In this document: positions 24,766 to 34,249 of the stretch, piece after piece
Layout of the letters: every line of letters starts with the position of its first letter
Numbering within the stretch: position 1 is the stretch's first letter
Assembly (NCBI GenBank): GCA_023387815.1
Contig: JAEWHK010000070.1
Span: 1 to 50,566 of the forward strand
DNA: 50,566 bases
Source of the DNA: Pseudomonadota bacterium
GTDB taxonomy: Bacteria; Pseudomonadota; Gammaproteobacteria; Burkholderiales; Burkholderiaceae_B
Direction of reading: 5' to 3'
The notes under the pieces: model-generated
Seen by the model: the letters and a program-made list of their open reading frames with translations, nothing else
Databases searched by the model: none
Told to the model about the DNA's origin: nothing
Translations under genes and position numbers: made by a program

Positions 24766-25782
24766 ATGACATCCCTGACACAAATCCTTCGCAACGCTAC
24801 GGTTGCCGCTTTCGCCCTTACCGCGCTGTCCGCTGCCGCTCAGGCAAAAGATCTGACGCTGCTTAATGTATCCTACGATCCTACCCGCGAGCTGTATCAG
24901 GAAATCGATGGCGTGTTCGCGAAGCAGTGGAAAGAAAAAACCGGCGACAATCTGACGATCAAACAGTCGCATGGTGGTTCGGGTTCTCAGGCTCGCTCGG
25001 TAGATAACGGACTGGATGCCGACGTTGTGACACTCGCGCTTGCCGTGGATATCAACACCATTGCGCAGAAAAGCAAGCGCATCAATCAGGATTGGGAAGC
25101 CAAGTTTCCGCATAACAGCACGCCCTTCACGTCGACTATTGTGTTTCTGGTGCGCAAGGGCAATCCCAAAGGCATCAAGGATTGGAGCGATCTGATCAAA
25201 CCGGATGTTCAGGTTATCACACCGAACCCCAAAACATCGGGTGGCGCCCGCTGGAATTATCTGGCCGCCTATGCGTGGGCCAAAGCGCAGCCTGGCGCCA
25301 CCGAGGATAGCGCCAAACAGTATCTGAAAGACCTGTACAGCCATGTCCCGGTACTTGACTCCGGTGCGCGCGGTTCCACGCTGACCTTTGTTCAGCGTCA
25401 GATAGGTGATGTGCTGCTGGCCTGGGAGAACGAAGCCTTCCTGTCTCAGAAAGAACTGGGAGAGGGTCAGGTTGATATCGTCGTGCCTTCATTGTCCATC
25501 CTGGCAGAGCCACCTGTGGCGGTCGTCGACAAAGTGGTGGATAAACGCGGAACGCGCGATGTAGCAACAGCCTATCTGAATTTTCTCTACACGCCTGAAG
25601 CTCAGCGAGTTGCAATCAAAAACTTCTATCGCCCCACCGATACTTCATTGAAGGCCGAGGCAGATAAAGTGTTCCCACCGGTCAAGACGGTCAGTATCGC
25701 AGATCTGGGTGGCTGGACAGAAGCGAGCAAAAAACATTTCGCCGATGGCGGGATTTTCGACCAGATCTATCTGAAAAAATAA
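24766..25782 (+). CDS. sbp: Sulfate ABC transporter, periplasmic binding protein
   Basis: A 338-residue periplasmic protein. A signal peptide of about 27 residues ends ALSAAAQA before KDLTLLNVSYDPTRE. The mature protein has the sulfate/thiosulfate binder blocks IKQSHGGSGSQARSV, GLDADVVTLALA, TPNPKTSGGARWNYLAAYAWA and VLLAWENEA. It delivers sulfate to the CysTWA permease encoded next. Sbp (sulfate) and CysP (thiosulfate) are near relatives and hard to separate by eye, so the symbol is a best guess. It is the first gene of sbp-cysT-cysW-cysA. Confidence 0.93.
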   Translation: MTSLTQILRNATVAAFALTALSAAAQAKDLTLLNVSYDPTRELYQEIDGVFAKQWKEKTGDNLTIKQSHGGSGSQARSVDNGLDADVVTLALAVDINTIAQKSKRINQDWEAKFPHNSTPFTSTIVFLVRKGNPKGIKDWSDLIKPDVQVITPNPKTSGGARWNYLAAYAWAKAQPGATEDSAKQYLKDLYSHVPVLDSGARGSTLTFVQRQIGDVLLAWENEAFLSQKELGEGQVDIVVPSLSILAEPPVAVVDKVVDKRGTRDVATAYLNFLYTPEAQRVAIKNFYRPTDTSLKAEADKVFPPVKTVSIADLGGWTEASKKHFADGGIFDQIYLKK

Positions 25783-25882
25783 CGCTCATCGCTCAACAAA
25801 GATCTGCTGCGCGAAGCAGTGCACCTGTGACCCAATGCAGATCTTGCTGAAAACGACGACGATTGCCCATGAAAACATTCCC

Positions 25883-26719
25883 ATGACGCTGCTTCAAAAA
25901 CAATATTCCGTCCTGCCCGGCTTTGGTATCACGCTGGGCATTACGCTATTCTGGCTTAGCCTGGTTGTACTGATCCCCTTTGCCGTGCTGTTCGGCTGGA
26001 CGGCGCAACTGGGTTTGTCGGGCTTTATGAACACTATTTCAGATGAAAGGGTCATCCGATCTCTGTACGTCACTTTCGGCTCTTCAATCATTGCCGTGCT
26101 GATAAATGTGGTTCTGGGATTGATAACCGCCTGGGTACTGGTGCGATATGACTTTACCGGCAAGAAAATCATTGATGCCTTCATTGATCTGCCCTTCGCA
26201 TTGCCCACCGCCGTCGCCGGCATTGCTCTGACCACGCTATACGCACCCAACGGATTACTGGGCAGTCTGCTGGCGCCACTGGGTATCAAAGTGGCCTACA
26301 CGCCAACCGGTATTGTTATCGCCCTGATCTTCATCAGCCTGCCGTTTATTGTTCGCTCGGTGCAGCCTGTTCTTGAAGATCTGGAGCCCGAGCTGGAAGA
26401 TGCAGCAACCTGTCTGGGTGCAAGCCGCTGGCTGATCTTTGCACGCGTCATCTTTCCCGCTATTGCGCCTGCCCTGCTGACCGGCGCCGCCATGGCATTT
26501 GCCCGAGCCGCAGGTGAATATGGCTCAGTGATTTTCATTGCCGGCAATATCCCCATGGTCTCTGAAATTACACCGCTGCTGATTACCGCCAAACTTGAAC
26601 AGTCAGACTATACCGGCGCAACCGCGCTGGCTGTACTGATGCTGCTGATCTCCTTTCTGGTGCTCCTGCTGATCAATCTGATTCAGCGCTGGAATAACAA
26701 ACGCAATGGCATGAACTGA
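25883..26719 (+). CDS. cysT: Sulfate/thiosulfate ABC transporter permease CysT
   Basis: A 278-residue inner-membrane permease with about six helices. The start at 25883 gives MTLLQKQYSVLPGFGITLG, which aligns with the usual CysT N-terminus; the frame extends to 25835 but those 16 residues look unrelated. The transport-ATPase contact loop EDAATCLGASRWLIFARVIFP (EAA motif) is near residue 170. CysT pairs with CysW to form the sulfate channel energised by CysA. The gap to cysW is 8 bases. Confidence 0.94.
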   Translation: MTLLQKQYSVLPGFGITLGITLFWLSLVVLIPFAVLFGWTAQLGLSGFMNTISDERVIRSLYVTFGSSIIAVLINVVLGLITAWVLVRYDFTGKKIIDAFIDLPFALPTAVAGIALTTLYAPNGLLGSLLAPLGIKVAYTPTGIVIALIFISLPFIVRSVQPVLEDLEPELEDAATCLGASRWLIFARVIFPAIAPALLTGAAMAFARAAGEYGSVIFIAGNIPMVSEITPLLITAKLEQSDYTGATALAVLMLLISFLVLLLINLIQRWNNKRNGMN

Positions 26720-26727
26720 GGCTCGGC

Positions 26728-27654
26728 ATGAATACGAATTTTCAACGAACTGAAAGGCGCTGGGTCCGGTACCTGCTGACCTCCATTGCACTTGTGTTTG
26801 TTCTGCTTTTTATCGCCTTGCCCATGTTCCTGGTATTCGGTGTGGCATTGAGCAAGGGATGGGAGTTTTACCGCGAGACCCTGTCTGCACCAGACGCCGT
26901 TTCGGCAATCTCGCTGACGCTACTGACTGCTGCCATTGCCGTACCCTTGAATGTCATATTTGGTATTGCTGCCGCATGGGCCATTGCCAGGTTCAATTTT
27001 CGCGGGAAGAGTTTTCTGGTCACATTGATTGATTTGCCCTTTTCTGTCTCTCCGGTGGTGGCTGGCCTCATGTATCTTCTGCTGTTTGGCAACCAGACCG
27101 CCCTGGGCGTCTGGCTGGACGATCACGATATGAAGATTATCTTTGCTATTCCAGGCATTGTTCTGGCTACCACGTTCGTCACCTTCCCGTTCGTGGCAAG
27201 AGAACTGATACCCCTGATGCAGTCGCAGGGATCGGATGAAGAACAGGCGGCCCTGGTACTGGGTGCAGGCAGCCTGCAGACGTTCTGGCATGTCACCTTG
27301 CCCAACATCAAATGGGGACTCCTTTATGGCGTGATCCTGACCAACGCCAGAGCCATGGGAGAATTTGGTGCCGTCAGTGTGATTTCAGGCCATATCCGCG
27401 GGGTGACCAATACCATTCCCCTGCATGTGGAAATTCTCTACAACGAATTCAATATCGCCGGCGCATTCGTATGTGCATCGATTCTGGCTCTGCTGGCCAT
27501 TGTGACGCTGGTCATCAAATCATTCATCGAATGGCAACAGACCAGGTCGCAGCGACATTCCCTGCATCGCGGCGTAGCGGGTGCATCACTGGTCGCAACC
27601 CAGGATCATGTGCCGGCGACACCATCTTCACAAACGTCATTGAACCCGTTATGA
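26728..27654 (+). CDS. cysW: Sulfate/thiosulfate ABC transporter permease CysW
   Basis: A 308-residue permease with about six helices. Family blocks include LIDLPFSVSPVVAGLMYLL and the EAA loop EEQAALVLGAGSLQTFWHV, followed by MGEFGAVSVISGHIRG. It forms the membrane channel with CysT. It begins eight bases after cysT and is followed after 90 bases by cysA. The last 30 or so residues are a polar, Ser/Thr-rich tail beyond the usual end. Confidence 0.94.
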   Translation: MNTNFQRTERRWVRYLLTSIALVFVLLFIALPMFLVFGVALSKGWEFYRETLSAPDAVSAISLTLLTAAIAVPLNVIFGIAAAWAIARFNFRGKSFLVTLIDLPFSVSPVVAGLMYLLLFGNQTALGVWLDDHDMKIIFAIPGIVLATTFVTFPFVARELIPLMQSQGSDEEQAALVLGAGSLQTFWHVTLPNIKWGLLYGVILTNARAMGEFGAVSVISGHIRGVTNTIPLHVEILYNEFNIAGAFVCASILALLAIVTLVIKSFIEWQQTRSQRHSLHRGVAGASLVATQDHVPATPSSQTSLNPL

Positions 27655-27744
27655 CGACTGGAATATTCTTTGCCGGCAGGCTTGGTTTGCGCGCGCCCTG
27701 GGTGTGCCGCATTAGCAGCGGGCAAATTCAAAAGGAAACGCATC

Positions 27745-28827
27745 GTGAGCATCGAAGTTAAAAACATCACAAAAACCTTCGGCGACTTCAAGGCGCTGGA
27801 CGATATCAGTCTGCAGATTCACAGTGGAGAACTGCTGGCACTGCTCGGGCCATCGGGCTGCGGCAAGACCACACTGCTGAAAATCGTGGCAGGTCTGGAA
27901 CAGCCGGATTCGGGCAAGCTGCTCTTTGAGGGACGTGATGCCACAGAAAAACATGTGACCGAACGCGGTATCGGCTTTGTATTCCAGCACTATGCCCTGT
28001 TTCGCCACATGACCGTGTTCGACAATATTGCATTCGGCCTGGCGGTCAAGCCTCGGCGTCTGCGTCCGTCCAAAGCCGAAATCCGCGAAAAAGTCTACCG
28101 ACTGCTGAAAATGGTGCAACTGGACTGGCTGGCCGACGCTTATCCCAGCCAGTTATCGGGCGGACAGCGGCAGCGTATCGCGCTGGCGCGCTCCCTGGCC
28201 GTTGAGCCCCGTGTTCTGCTGCTGGATGAGCCGTTTGGCGCACTGGATGCCAAAGTACGCAAAGACCTGCGCCGCTGGCTGCGGCAACTGCACGACGAAA
28301 TACACCTCACCAGCATCTTTGTGACACACGATCAGGAGGAAGCGCTGGAAGTGTCCGATCGCGTGGTGGTCATGAACCATGGTCATATTGAGCAGGTTGG
28401 CACCCCTGATGAAATCTACGAACATCCTGCCAGTGCCTTTGTGACCCAGTTTCTTGGCGACGTTAACCTGTTCCATGGTCGCATACAGGACGAAAACTTT
28501 ACCAGCGGCGATTTTTCGCAACCGCTATCTGAAGGTCACAGACAGGCTGCTACCCAGGATGAGGTCACGGCATACATCCGCCCTCATGATATAGAGCTTA
28601 CGCAAAGCGCCGATAATGCGCTTGACCGTGGTCGAATCGACCATGTGCACGCGATTGGCCCCGTTGTTCGACTGGAACTTGAACGAGAAGGCGACAGCCA
28701 GCCAGTGGAAGTTGTCATGACGCGGGAACGCTATCGCCTGCTGGGCCTGAACCCTGGCGATACCGTCTATATCAAGCCACGGAAAATGGCGGTATTCAAT
28801 CGTCGCCCGGAAAAGACCGCCGCATGA
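27745..28827 (+). CDS. cysA: Sulfate/thiosulfate ABC transporter ATPase CysA
   Basis: A 360-residue cytosolic ATPase. It starts at a GTG (27745) after AAAAGGAAACGCATC, giving SIEVKNITKTFG at the N-terminus; the open frame upstream to 27670 is not family-like. Walker A GPSGCGKTT is at 35-43, signature LSGGQRQRIALARSLA, Walker B VLLLDEPFGALD, and an H-loop VTHDQEEALE. The C-terminal 120 residues form the TOBE-like regulatory domain typical of CysA. It ends before a terminator shared with cysN. Confidence 0.95.
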   Translation: MSIEVKNITKTFGDFKALDDISLQIHSGELLALLGPSGCGKTTLLKIVAGLEQPDSGKLLFEGRDATEKHVTERGIGFVFQHYALFRHMTVFDNIAFGLAVKPRRLRPSKAEIREKVYRLLKMVQLDWLADAYPSQLSGGQRQRIALARSLAVEPRVLLLDEPFGALDAKVRKDLRRWLRQLHDEIHLTSIFVTHDQEEALEVSDRVVVMNHGHIEQVGTPDEIYEHPASAFVTQFLGDVNLFHGRIQDENFTSGDFSQPLSEGHRQAATQDEVTAYIRPHDIELTQSADNALDRGRIDHVHAIGPVVRLELEREGDSQPVEVVMTRERYRLLGLNPGDTVYIKPRKMAVFNRRPEKTAA

Positions 28828-28923
28828 ATTGGCAAGCGTCAGGGCGAATACATTTCATCAGAGAGAAGTATTCGCCGGTTATGGATGCATTATTTTTAAA
28901 TGGAAGAACGCGATAGTGAACGG

Positions 28924-28957
28924 AGTGCGATATCAGGATTGTGATATCGCACTTTTT
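28924..28957. terminator. Bidirectional terminator between cysA and cysN
   Basis: AGTGCGATATC (28924-28934) and GATATCGCACT (28943-28953) form a perfect 11-bp stem with an 8-nt loop, followed on the plus strand by TTTTT (from 28953). It lies between the ends of two convergent sulfur operons. The minus strand has no T-run of comparable quality, so ending of cysN is less certain. Confidence 0.8.
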
Positions 28958-28961
28958 CTAT

Positions 28962-30275
28962 TCAGGCTGCCGCCTGTGCTTTGACGATTCCGGCGGCAAC
29001 GGTATTGTTGCTGACTTCATCAATGAGAATAAATGAGCCGGTGACAGCATTCTCTTCGTAGCTGTCGGTCACCAGCGGTTTCTGCAGCGTAAGCTGCACC
29101 TGCCCGATATCGTTAAGGCGCAATTGCTCGCTGCCGCTTTCACTGAGCAGTGTTTTCACGTCCAGGACTTTATCAATCCTGCTGATCCGCACCGGCACCG
29201 AAGCAAAGGTATGACGCATCAAATACTTGCGCTTCAGATCCAGAGGATCGGTATCGAACCAGCACAGATCTGCTTCAATTGCGCGTTTTGGTTGTACGTC
29301 CGCCTCTGCAGCAACGAAGATGTCGCCTCGGGATACATCAATATCGCGATCCAGGCTGAGCGTAAGGACATCGCCTGCCACAGCAGACGCCAATGGGCCG
29401 TCAGGTCCCAGAATCTCGGTAACGATCGCTGTCTGGTTGGCAGGCAGAACCTTGATAGACTGGCCAGGCTGCAGCTTCCCTGCGGCCAGCTTGCCCATAT
29501 AGCCACGAAAGCCGTCAGCCTGATTCCCGTCCTGGCGTATCACAAGCTGAACTGGAAAGCGCAGAGCCTGAGGATCACTCTCACCCGTCTGCTTCAGTTC
29601 AATGGATTCCAGCAGTGCGAGCAAGGGCTCTCCCTGATACCAGGGCATATTGTCACTGCGGAACACCACATTATCACCACCGAGAGCAGATACAGGAATG
29701 TAGTGGATATTTTCGATACCCAGCTGAGTTGCCAGCGCTGCATAAGCATCACGGATTTTTTCAAATCTGACCTGGTCAAAATCAATCAGATCCATCTTGT
29801 TGACAGCCACCACAATATGACGAATGCCAAGCAGACGCAAAAGTGCACTGTGGCGTCGCGTCTGGGCAAGCAGAGTCACATTGTCGTTCTCGTCCAGGGC
29901 GCGCACCGGATCAATCAGCACGATCGCCGCATCAGCCGTTGAGGCGCCAGTCACCATATTACGCGTGTATTGCTCATGTCCCGGCGTGTCGGCAATAATG
30001 AACTTGCGCCTGGCAGACGAAAAATAGCGATAGGCCACGTCAATCGTAATACCCTGCTCCCGCTCGGCCTCAAGGCCGTCGGTCAGCAGCGACAGGTCAA
30101 TCTGCTCGCCTGCAGTACGCTTATGTTTGGCATTGCTGACCGCAAGCAACTGATCACTCAGCACCGCCTTGCTGTCAAACAGCAGACGCCCGATCAGTGT
30201 ACTTTTTCCGTCGTCGACTGATCCTGCAGTAATGAAGCGCAGCAGTCCGTTTGTATTCACATTTGTCATCGTCAT
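28962..30275 (-). CDS. cysN: Sulfate adenylyltransferase subunit 1 (GTPase)
   Basis: The GTPase subunit of ATP sulfurylase, which with CysD makes APS from sulfate and ATP. The 437 residues include G1 GSVDDGKS (18-25), G3 DTPGH (96-100) and G4 NKMD (159-162), followed by translation-factor-like beta-barrels. The length shows there is no C-terminal APS-kinase (CysC) domain, in keeping with the APS-type CysH nearby. The ATG follows CAGGATCA, and the gap from cysD is 13 bases. It is the last gene of cysH-cysD-cysN. Confidence 0.96.
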   Translation of the reverse strand: MTMTNVNTNGLLRFITAGSVDDGKSTLIGRLLFDSKAVLSDQLLAVSNAKHKRTAGEQIDLSLLTDGLEAEREQGITIDVAYRYFSSARRKFIIADTPGHEQYTRNMVTGASTADAAIVLIDPVRALDENDNVTLLAQTRRHSALLRLLGIRHIVVAVNKMDLIDFDQVRFEKIRDAYAALATQLGIENIHYIPVSALGGDNVVFRSDNMPWYQGEPLLALLESIELKQTGESDPQALRFPVQLVIRQDGNQADGFRGYMGKLAAGKLQPGQSIKVLPANQTAIVTEILGPDGPLASAVAGDVLTLSLDRDIDVSRGDIFVAAEADVQPKRAIEADLCWFDTDPLDLKRKYLMRHTFASVPVRISRIDKVLDVKTLLSESGSEQLRLNDIGQVQLTLQKPLVTDSYEENAVTGSFILIDEVSNNTVAAGIVKAQAAA

Positions 30276-30288
30276 TGATCCTGATGAT

Positions 30289-31239
30289 TCAGAAGTAGCC
30301 TTCTTTCTTGCGTTTTTCCATTGAAGCTTCGCTCACCTGGTCATCCATTCGCGTTGCCCCTCTTTCGGTGATTTCTGCAACCGCAGTCTCACGAATGATA
30401 TCTGCCGGTGTTGCCGCAACGCTAGCCACCGGGCATGTGCAACTGATGTCACCAACGGTACGAAAACGCACGCTGACCACTTCGCTCTGCTCATTGTCCT
30501 GCACGGGCGTCAGCGGTGTGACGGGAACCAGCAATGACTTGCGTCTCACGATCTCACGTTCGTGCGCATAATAGATTTCAGGCAGGGCCAGGTTTTCCTG
30601 TTCGATGTACTGCCAGACATCCAGTTCGGTCCAGTTGGAGATAGGAAAGACCCGAATCTGTTCGCCAGGGTGAATTCTGGCGTTATAGATTTCCCACAGC
30701 TCGGGACGCTGCGCTTTGGGGTCCCACTGACCGAACTCATCACGAAAGGAAAAGATCCGCTCCTTGGCCCGCGCCTTCTCTTCATCGCGACGCGCGCCCC
30801 CCATTAGCGTATCAAAGCCGTGCTCGGCAATGGTTTCAAGCAGTGTGACCGCCTGCGCGGCGTTGCGCGAATCTGTCTCCCGGCGCAGACGCACTGTTCC
30901 TTTTTTAATGGAATCTTCCACATGTCCGACGACCAGACGAAGATTTTCGGCGGCAACCAGCGCATCCCGAAAGCGAATGACTTCAGGAAAGTTGTGGCCG
31001 GTATCGATATGAACCAGAGGAAATGGCAGGGTCGAAGGCCGATTGCCCAGTCGAAACGCCTTGCGCGCAAGATGCAGCAGAACAACCGAATCCTTGCCAC
31101 CGGAAAACAGCAAGGCAGGCGAACGGCTCTGTGCGTACACTTCCCGGATGATATAAATGGATTCGGCTTCAAGCCTTTTCAGATGGGCAGTATGCAACTG
31201 CGCGTCGTGATGATTGATCGAACCGGATAGCGTATCCAT
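30289..31239 (-). CDS. cysD: Sulfate adenylyltransferase subunit 2
   Basis: The catalytic subunit of ATP sulfurylase, an N-type ATP pyrophosphatase. From the ATG at 31239 it has 316 residues; a TTG at 31245 sits at a better distance from AGGGA and is possible. The PP-loop FSGGKDSVV (45-53), MGGARRDEEKARAKERIFSFRDE, FPISNWTELDVWQYI and RFRTVGDISCTCPV are all canonical CysD blocks. The tail is MEKRKKEGYF, as in E. coli CysD. It lies between cysH and cysN. Confidence 0.96.
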   Translation of the reverse strand: MDTLSGSINHHDAQLHTAHLKRLEAESIYIIREVYAQSRSPALLFSGGKDSVVLLHLARKAFRLGNRPSTLPFPLVHIDTGHNFPEVIRFRDALVAAENLRLVVGHVEDSIKKGTVRLRRETDSRNAAQAVTLLETIAEHGFDTLMGGARRDEEKARAKERIFSFRDEFGQWDPKAQRPELWEIYNARIHPGEQIRVFPISNWTELDVWQYIEQENLALPEIYYAHEREIVRRKSLLVPVTPLTPVQDNEQSEVVSVRFRTVGDISCTCPVASVAATPADIIRETAVAEITERGATRMDDQVSEASMEKRKKEGYF

Positions 31240-31295
31240 AGTCAATAATATTCCCTGATAATTTGTTTAATGCAGTACCGACAAATGACCTGCGT

Positions 31296-32093
31296 TCAAT
31301 TGTGAACGTGCAGACCACATTCCCTGTTATTCTGGTTCTCCCACCACCAGCGGCCCGCGCGCGGATCCTCGCCCGCACGAACCGCCTTGGTACAGGGATC
31401 GCAGCCTATGCTTGGGTAACCTTCGTAATGCAGCGCATTGACCGGTACACTGAACTGCTCGACATACGCCCAGATTTCCTGTTCGGTCCAGTCAAACAGC
31501 GGATTGTATTTTTCGATACCGCGTGCAGAATCATGTTCTGCGAGTGCGAGCGCTGTGCGCGTAACAGACTGTTCTCGGCGCTGCCCGGTGATCCAGGCGT
31601 CGGCCCCATTCAGCGCCGCCGCCAGTGGCACAACCTTTCGTATGTGGCAACAGGCCTTGCGTGCCTCAAGGCTTTCATAGAATCCATTCAGACCATATTG
31701 GGCGATGAAATCCTGCACCGAGGCATCATCGGGTCTGTAAATCGCAAGCCGGGCTCCGTAGCGCCCCTCGATGTCATCAAGCAGTGTCAGCGTTTCAGCC
31801 GGTAACCTACCGGTTTCCAGAGTAAAGATATCGATATTTTCCGAGACTGCCTTATCGGTATCCCTAAATATCACATCTGTGATAACCATGTCTTCCGCGG
31901 ACAGACTTGATGCAAGCCGCACGCGCCGGTGGTTCCTGGCAATTGCGCGCAGGCGCTCACGCAGCTGTGTGCTCTTTGCATCGAGCGCTGCCTGATCCGG
32001 TTTGCGTGAAGGCGGCGACCAGAGTATTGGGCGTTCAAAGATTGAAGCGGCACCGGTTTCGCCTGAAGTAACAGCCATATTTCGTCCATCCAT
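31296..32093 (-). CDS. cysH: Assimilatory APS reductase (CysH family)
   Basis: Reduces adenylylsulfate to sulfite with thioredoxin as electron donor. The 265-residue protein has CC at 148-149 and CDPC (231-234), the two cysteine pairs that hold a [4Fe-4S] cluster in APS reductases and are missing from PAPS reductases. The catalytic cysteine is in RECGLH (Cys259). Use of APS rather than PAPS is therefore inferred, which agrees with the absence of cysC and of a kinase domain on CysN. Start taken at 32093; an ATG at 32078 has a better spaced GGATGG ahead of it. It is the first gene of cysH-cysD-cysN. Confidence 0.93.
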   Translation of the reverse strand: MDGRNMAVTSGETGAASIFERPILWSPPSRKPDQAALDAKSTQLRERLRAIARNHRRVRLASSLSAEDMVITDVIFRDTDKAVSENIDIFTLETGRLPAETLTLLDDIEGRYGARLAIYRPDDASVQDFIAQYGLNGFYESLEARKACCHIRKVVPLAAALNGADAWITGQRREQSVTRTALALAEHDSARGIEKYNPLFDWTEQEIWAYVEQFSVPVNALHYEGYPSIGCDPCTKAVRAGEDPRAGRWWWENQNNRECGLHVHN

Positions 32094-32345
32094 GACGCAG
32101 CCGGTGACCCATCAATGGCCACGCGACTTCAGTAAAGAGTCATCTTATCGGCTGGCTGCCGGATTCAGAACGAATAAATTTGTCTTTATTTATAGATCAC
32201 GGATATAAACAATCCGGCTTTTTAATGATAATGGTTGTAAGCCATTGGCAGTCTTCATTATTTCAATTGCAATTCTGCTGCAAACGCCTGCCGGTATATT
32301 ACACACTGCCATGATGATATGCGTGTCAGGAATAAAACCTGATCC

Positions 32346-33965
32346 TCATTGCGATGCGTCCTGCAAAATCAGGCTTGCCCCTTTTTCGGCGATCAGCATG
32401 GTGGGGGCATTGGTATTGCCGGAAGTAATTTCAGGCATGACCGAAGCATCGATGACACGCAGTCTGTTGATGCCGTGAACGCGCAGGCGCGAATCAACCA
32501 CGGCCAGCTCATCGTTACCCATTTTGCATGTGCCCACGGGGTGAAAGATCGTTGTTCCTATATTGCTGGCAGCACGAATCAGATCTTCATCGGTCTTGGC
32601 AAGAGGACCAGGCCGGAATTCCTGGGGATCATACGACTCCAATGCGGGCTGTTCTGCAATGCGCCGCGTAAGGCGAATGCTTTCCAGCGCCACCTGCACA
32701 TCTTCATCAGTACTGAGGTAGTTGCATAGAATGTGGGGTTTATCTTCCAGAGAAGGTGACACGATGGAAACCGTACCGCGACTGGTGGGTCGTACATTAC
32801 ATACCGAAGCGGTAAAAGCAGGAAAAGGATGCAGGCCATCGCCAAACTTCTCCAATGACAGCGGCTGCACGTGATACTCCACGTTGGCACGTGTCTGCCT
32901 TGGCGATGATTTTGCAAATATGCCCAGTTGCGATGGTGCCATGGTGAGAGGCCCTTTTTTCAGGAACGCATATTGCAGACCCATGATGGCCTTTGCCAGT
33001 GGCGAGCGCATCATCGTATTGAGCGTGCGCGCTTTTTCTACCTTATAGATCATGCGCAATTGCAAATGATCCTGAAGATTGCGTCCCACACCGGGCAAAT
33101 GGTGAACCAGTGGAATGCCAAGCGAGTTCATCAGATCTCCCGAGCCGATACCCGATCGCTGCAGAATCTGGACAGAACCGATAGCTCCCGCACTGAGCAC
33201 AACTTCCCGCTTTGCGTTGGCATGAAAGAAATGATTGTTGTGGCGAAAGCGCAATCCGCGCGCATTGCGGTCCTGAAAATTGATACGGTCAATCACTGCA
33301 TTTGTGATAACGGTCAGGTTCTCACGTTCTTTTACCGGATTGAGAAACGCGGTAGAGGCACTGAATCGCACTCCTCTTTTCTGCGTCACCTGGAAATACG
33401 ACGAGCCCTCATTGTTACCACAATTGAAATCTTCGATCTTTGGAATGCCGGCCTGTTCGGCAGCACTTCTGAACGCATCCAGAATATCCCAATGCAATCT
33501 TTGCTTTTCTACACGCAATTCACCATTGCCGCCGTGAAATCCCGACTCACCCTGATAATGGTTTTCGAATTTTTTAAACAGAGGCAGAATGTCATTCCAT
33601 CCCCAACCTTCGTTGCCCAGCGCCCGCCAGCCGTCATAGTCTTGCTGCTGGCCCCGCATGTAAATCATGCCATTGATGGCTGAACTGCCGCCAAGTACGC
33701 GTCCGCGAGGATACGCAATGCTGCGACCGTTAAGGCCGGCGTCGGCGTGAGTTGTGAAACACCAATCGGTATTCGGGTTACCAATACAATAAAGGTAACC
33801 GACGGGTATATGCAACCAGCGCCATTTGTCATCACCGCCCGCTTCCAGCAGCAATACCCGGCAGCCCGGGTCGGCAGAAAGCCGATTGGCCAGCAGACAA
33901 CCAGCAGATCCGGCGCCTGCAATAATGTAGTCGAACTCCCCGTATAGCGTTGTTGTCTCTGCCAT
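32346..33965 (-). CDS. GMC-family FAD-dependent oxidoreductase (choline/alcohol dehydrogenase-like)
   Basis: A 539-residue flavoprotein from the ATG at 33965 (the frame opens to 34031). FAD-binding DYIIAGAGSAGCLLANRL lies at residues 12-29, the first GMC signature is GRVLGGSSAINGMIYMRG, and the catalytic pair is the His in FHPVGTCKMG (near 474) and the Asn in SGNTNAPTM. No signal peptide. It oxidises an alcohol, but sequence does not say which; BetA and AlkJ are the named relatives. No operon partner; hprA-like gene is upstream on the same strand after 218 bases in which repeats occur. Confidence 0.9.
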   Translation of the reverse strand: MAETTTLYGEFDYIIAGAGSAGCLLANRLSADPGCRVLLLEAGGDDKWRWLHIPVGYLYCIGNPNTDWCFTTHADAGLNGRSIAYPRGRVLGGSSAINGMIYMRGQQQDYDGWRALGNEGWGWNDILPLFKKFENHYQGESGFHGGNGELRVEKQRLHWDILDAFRSAAEQAGIPKIEDFNCGNNEGSSYFQVTQKRGVRFSASTAFLNPVKERENLTVITNAVIDRINFQDRNARGLRFRHNNHFFHANAKREVVLSAGAIGSVQILQRSGIGSGDLMNSLGIPLVHHLPGVGRNLQDHLQLRMIYKVEKARTLNTMMRSPLAKAIMGLQYAFLKKGPLTMAPSQLGIFAKSSPRQTRANVEYHVQPLSLEKFGDGLHPFPAFTASVCNVRPTSRGTVSIVSPSLEDKPHILCNYLSTDEDVQVALESIRLTRRIAEQPALESYDPQEFRPGPLAKTDEDLIRAASNIGTTIFHPVGTCKMGNDELAVVDSRLRVHGINRLRVIDASVMPEITSGNTNAPTMLIAEKGASLILQDASQ

Positions 33966-34206
33966 GCTCCACTCTGCTTTTTTTGTTATTTTCTTTCTGC
34001 TGATGATTCTGCTCGCTGATGCGACGTCCATCTGATTATTGAAAAAATTCGCAATTCTGACAACGCGTATTTCTACCTATTCCAATGCGGCTGGCACAGA
34101 AAATAGTAAATATCGTAACCGACACCAACCGGTCAGGGTGATGGATCCGGTTCATCGTATTCTGGTGATCGTCGCCAGAATTGCCGAGTCGAATCAACGA
34201 AAACGA

Positions 34207-34234
34207 ATCAAGGAAGCCAATTCAAGGAAGCCAA
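34207..34234. repeat. 14-nt tandem duplication
   Basis: ATCAAGGAAGCCAA (34207-34220) and TTCAAGGAAGCCAA (34221-34234) are adjacent and differ only at the first base. It lies just past the stop of the 2-hydroxyacid dehydrogenase gene. Confidence 0.8.
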
Positions 34235-34249
34235 ATCCAAAGGACAGAA

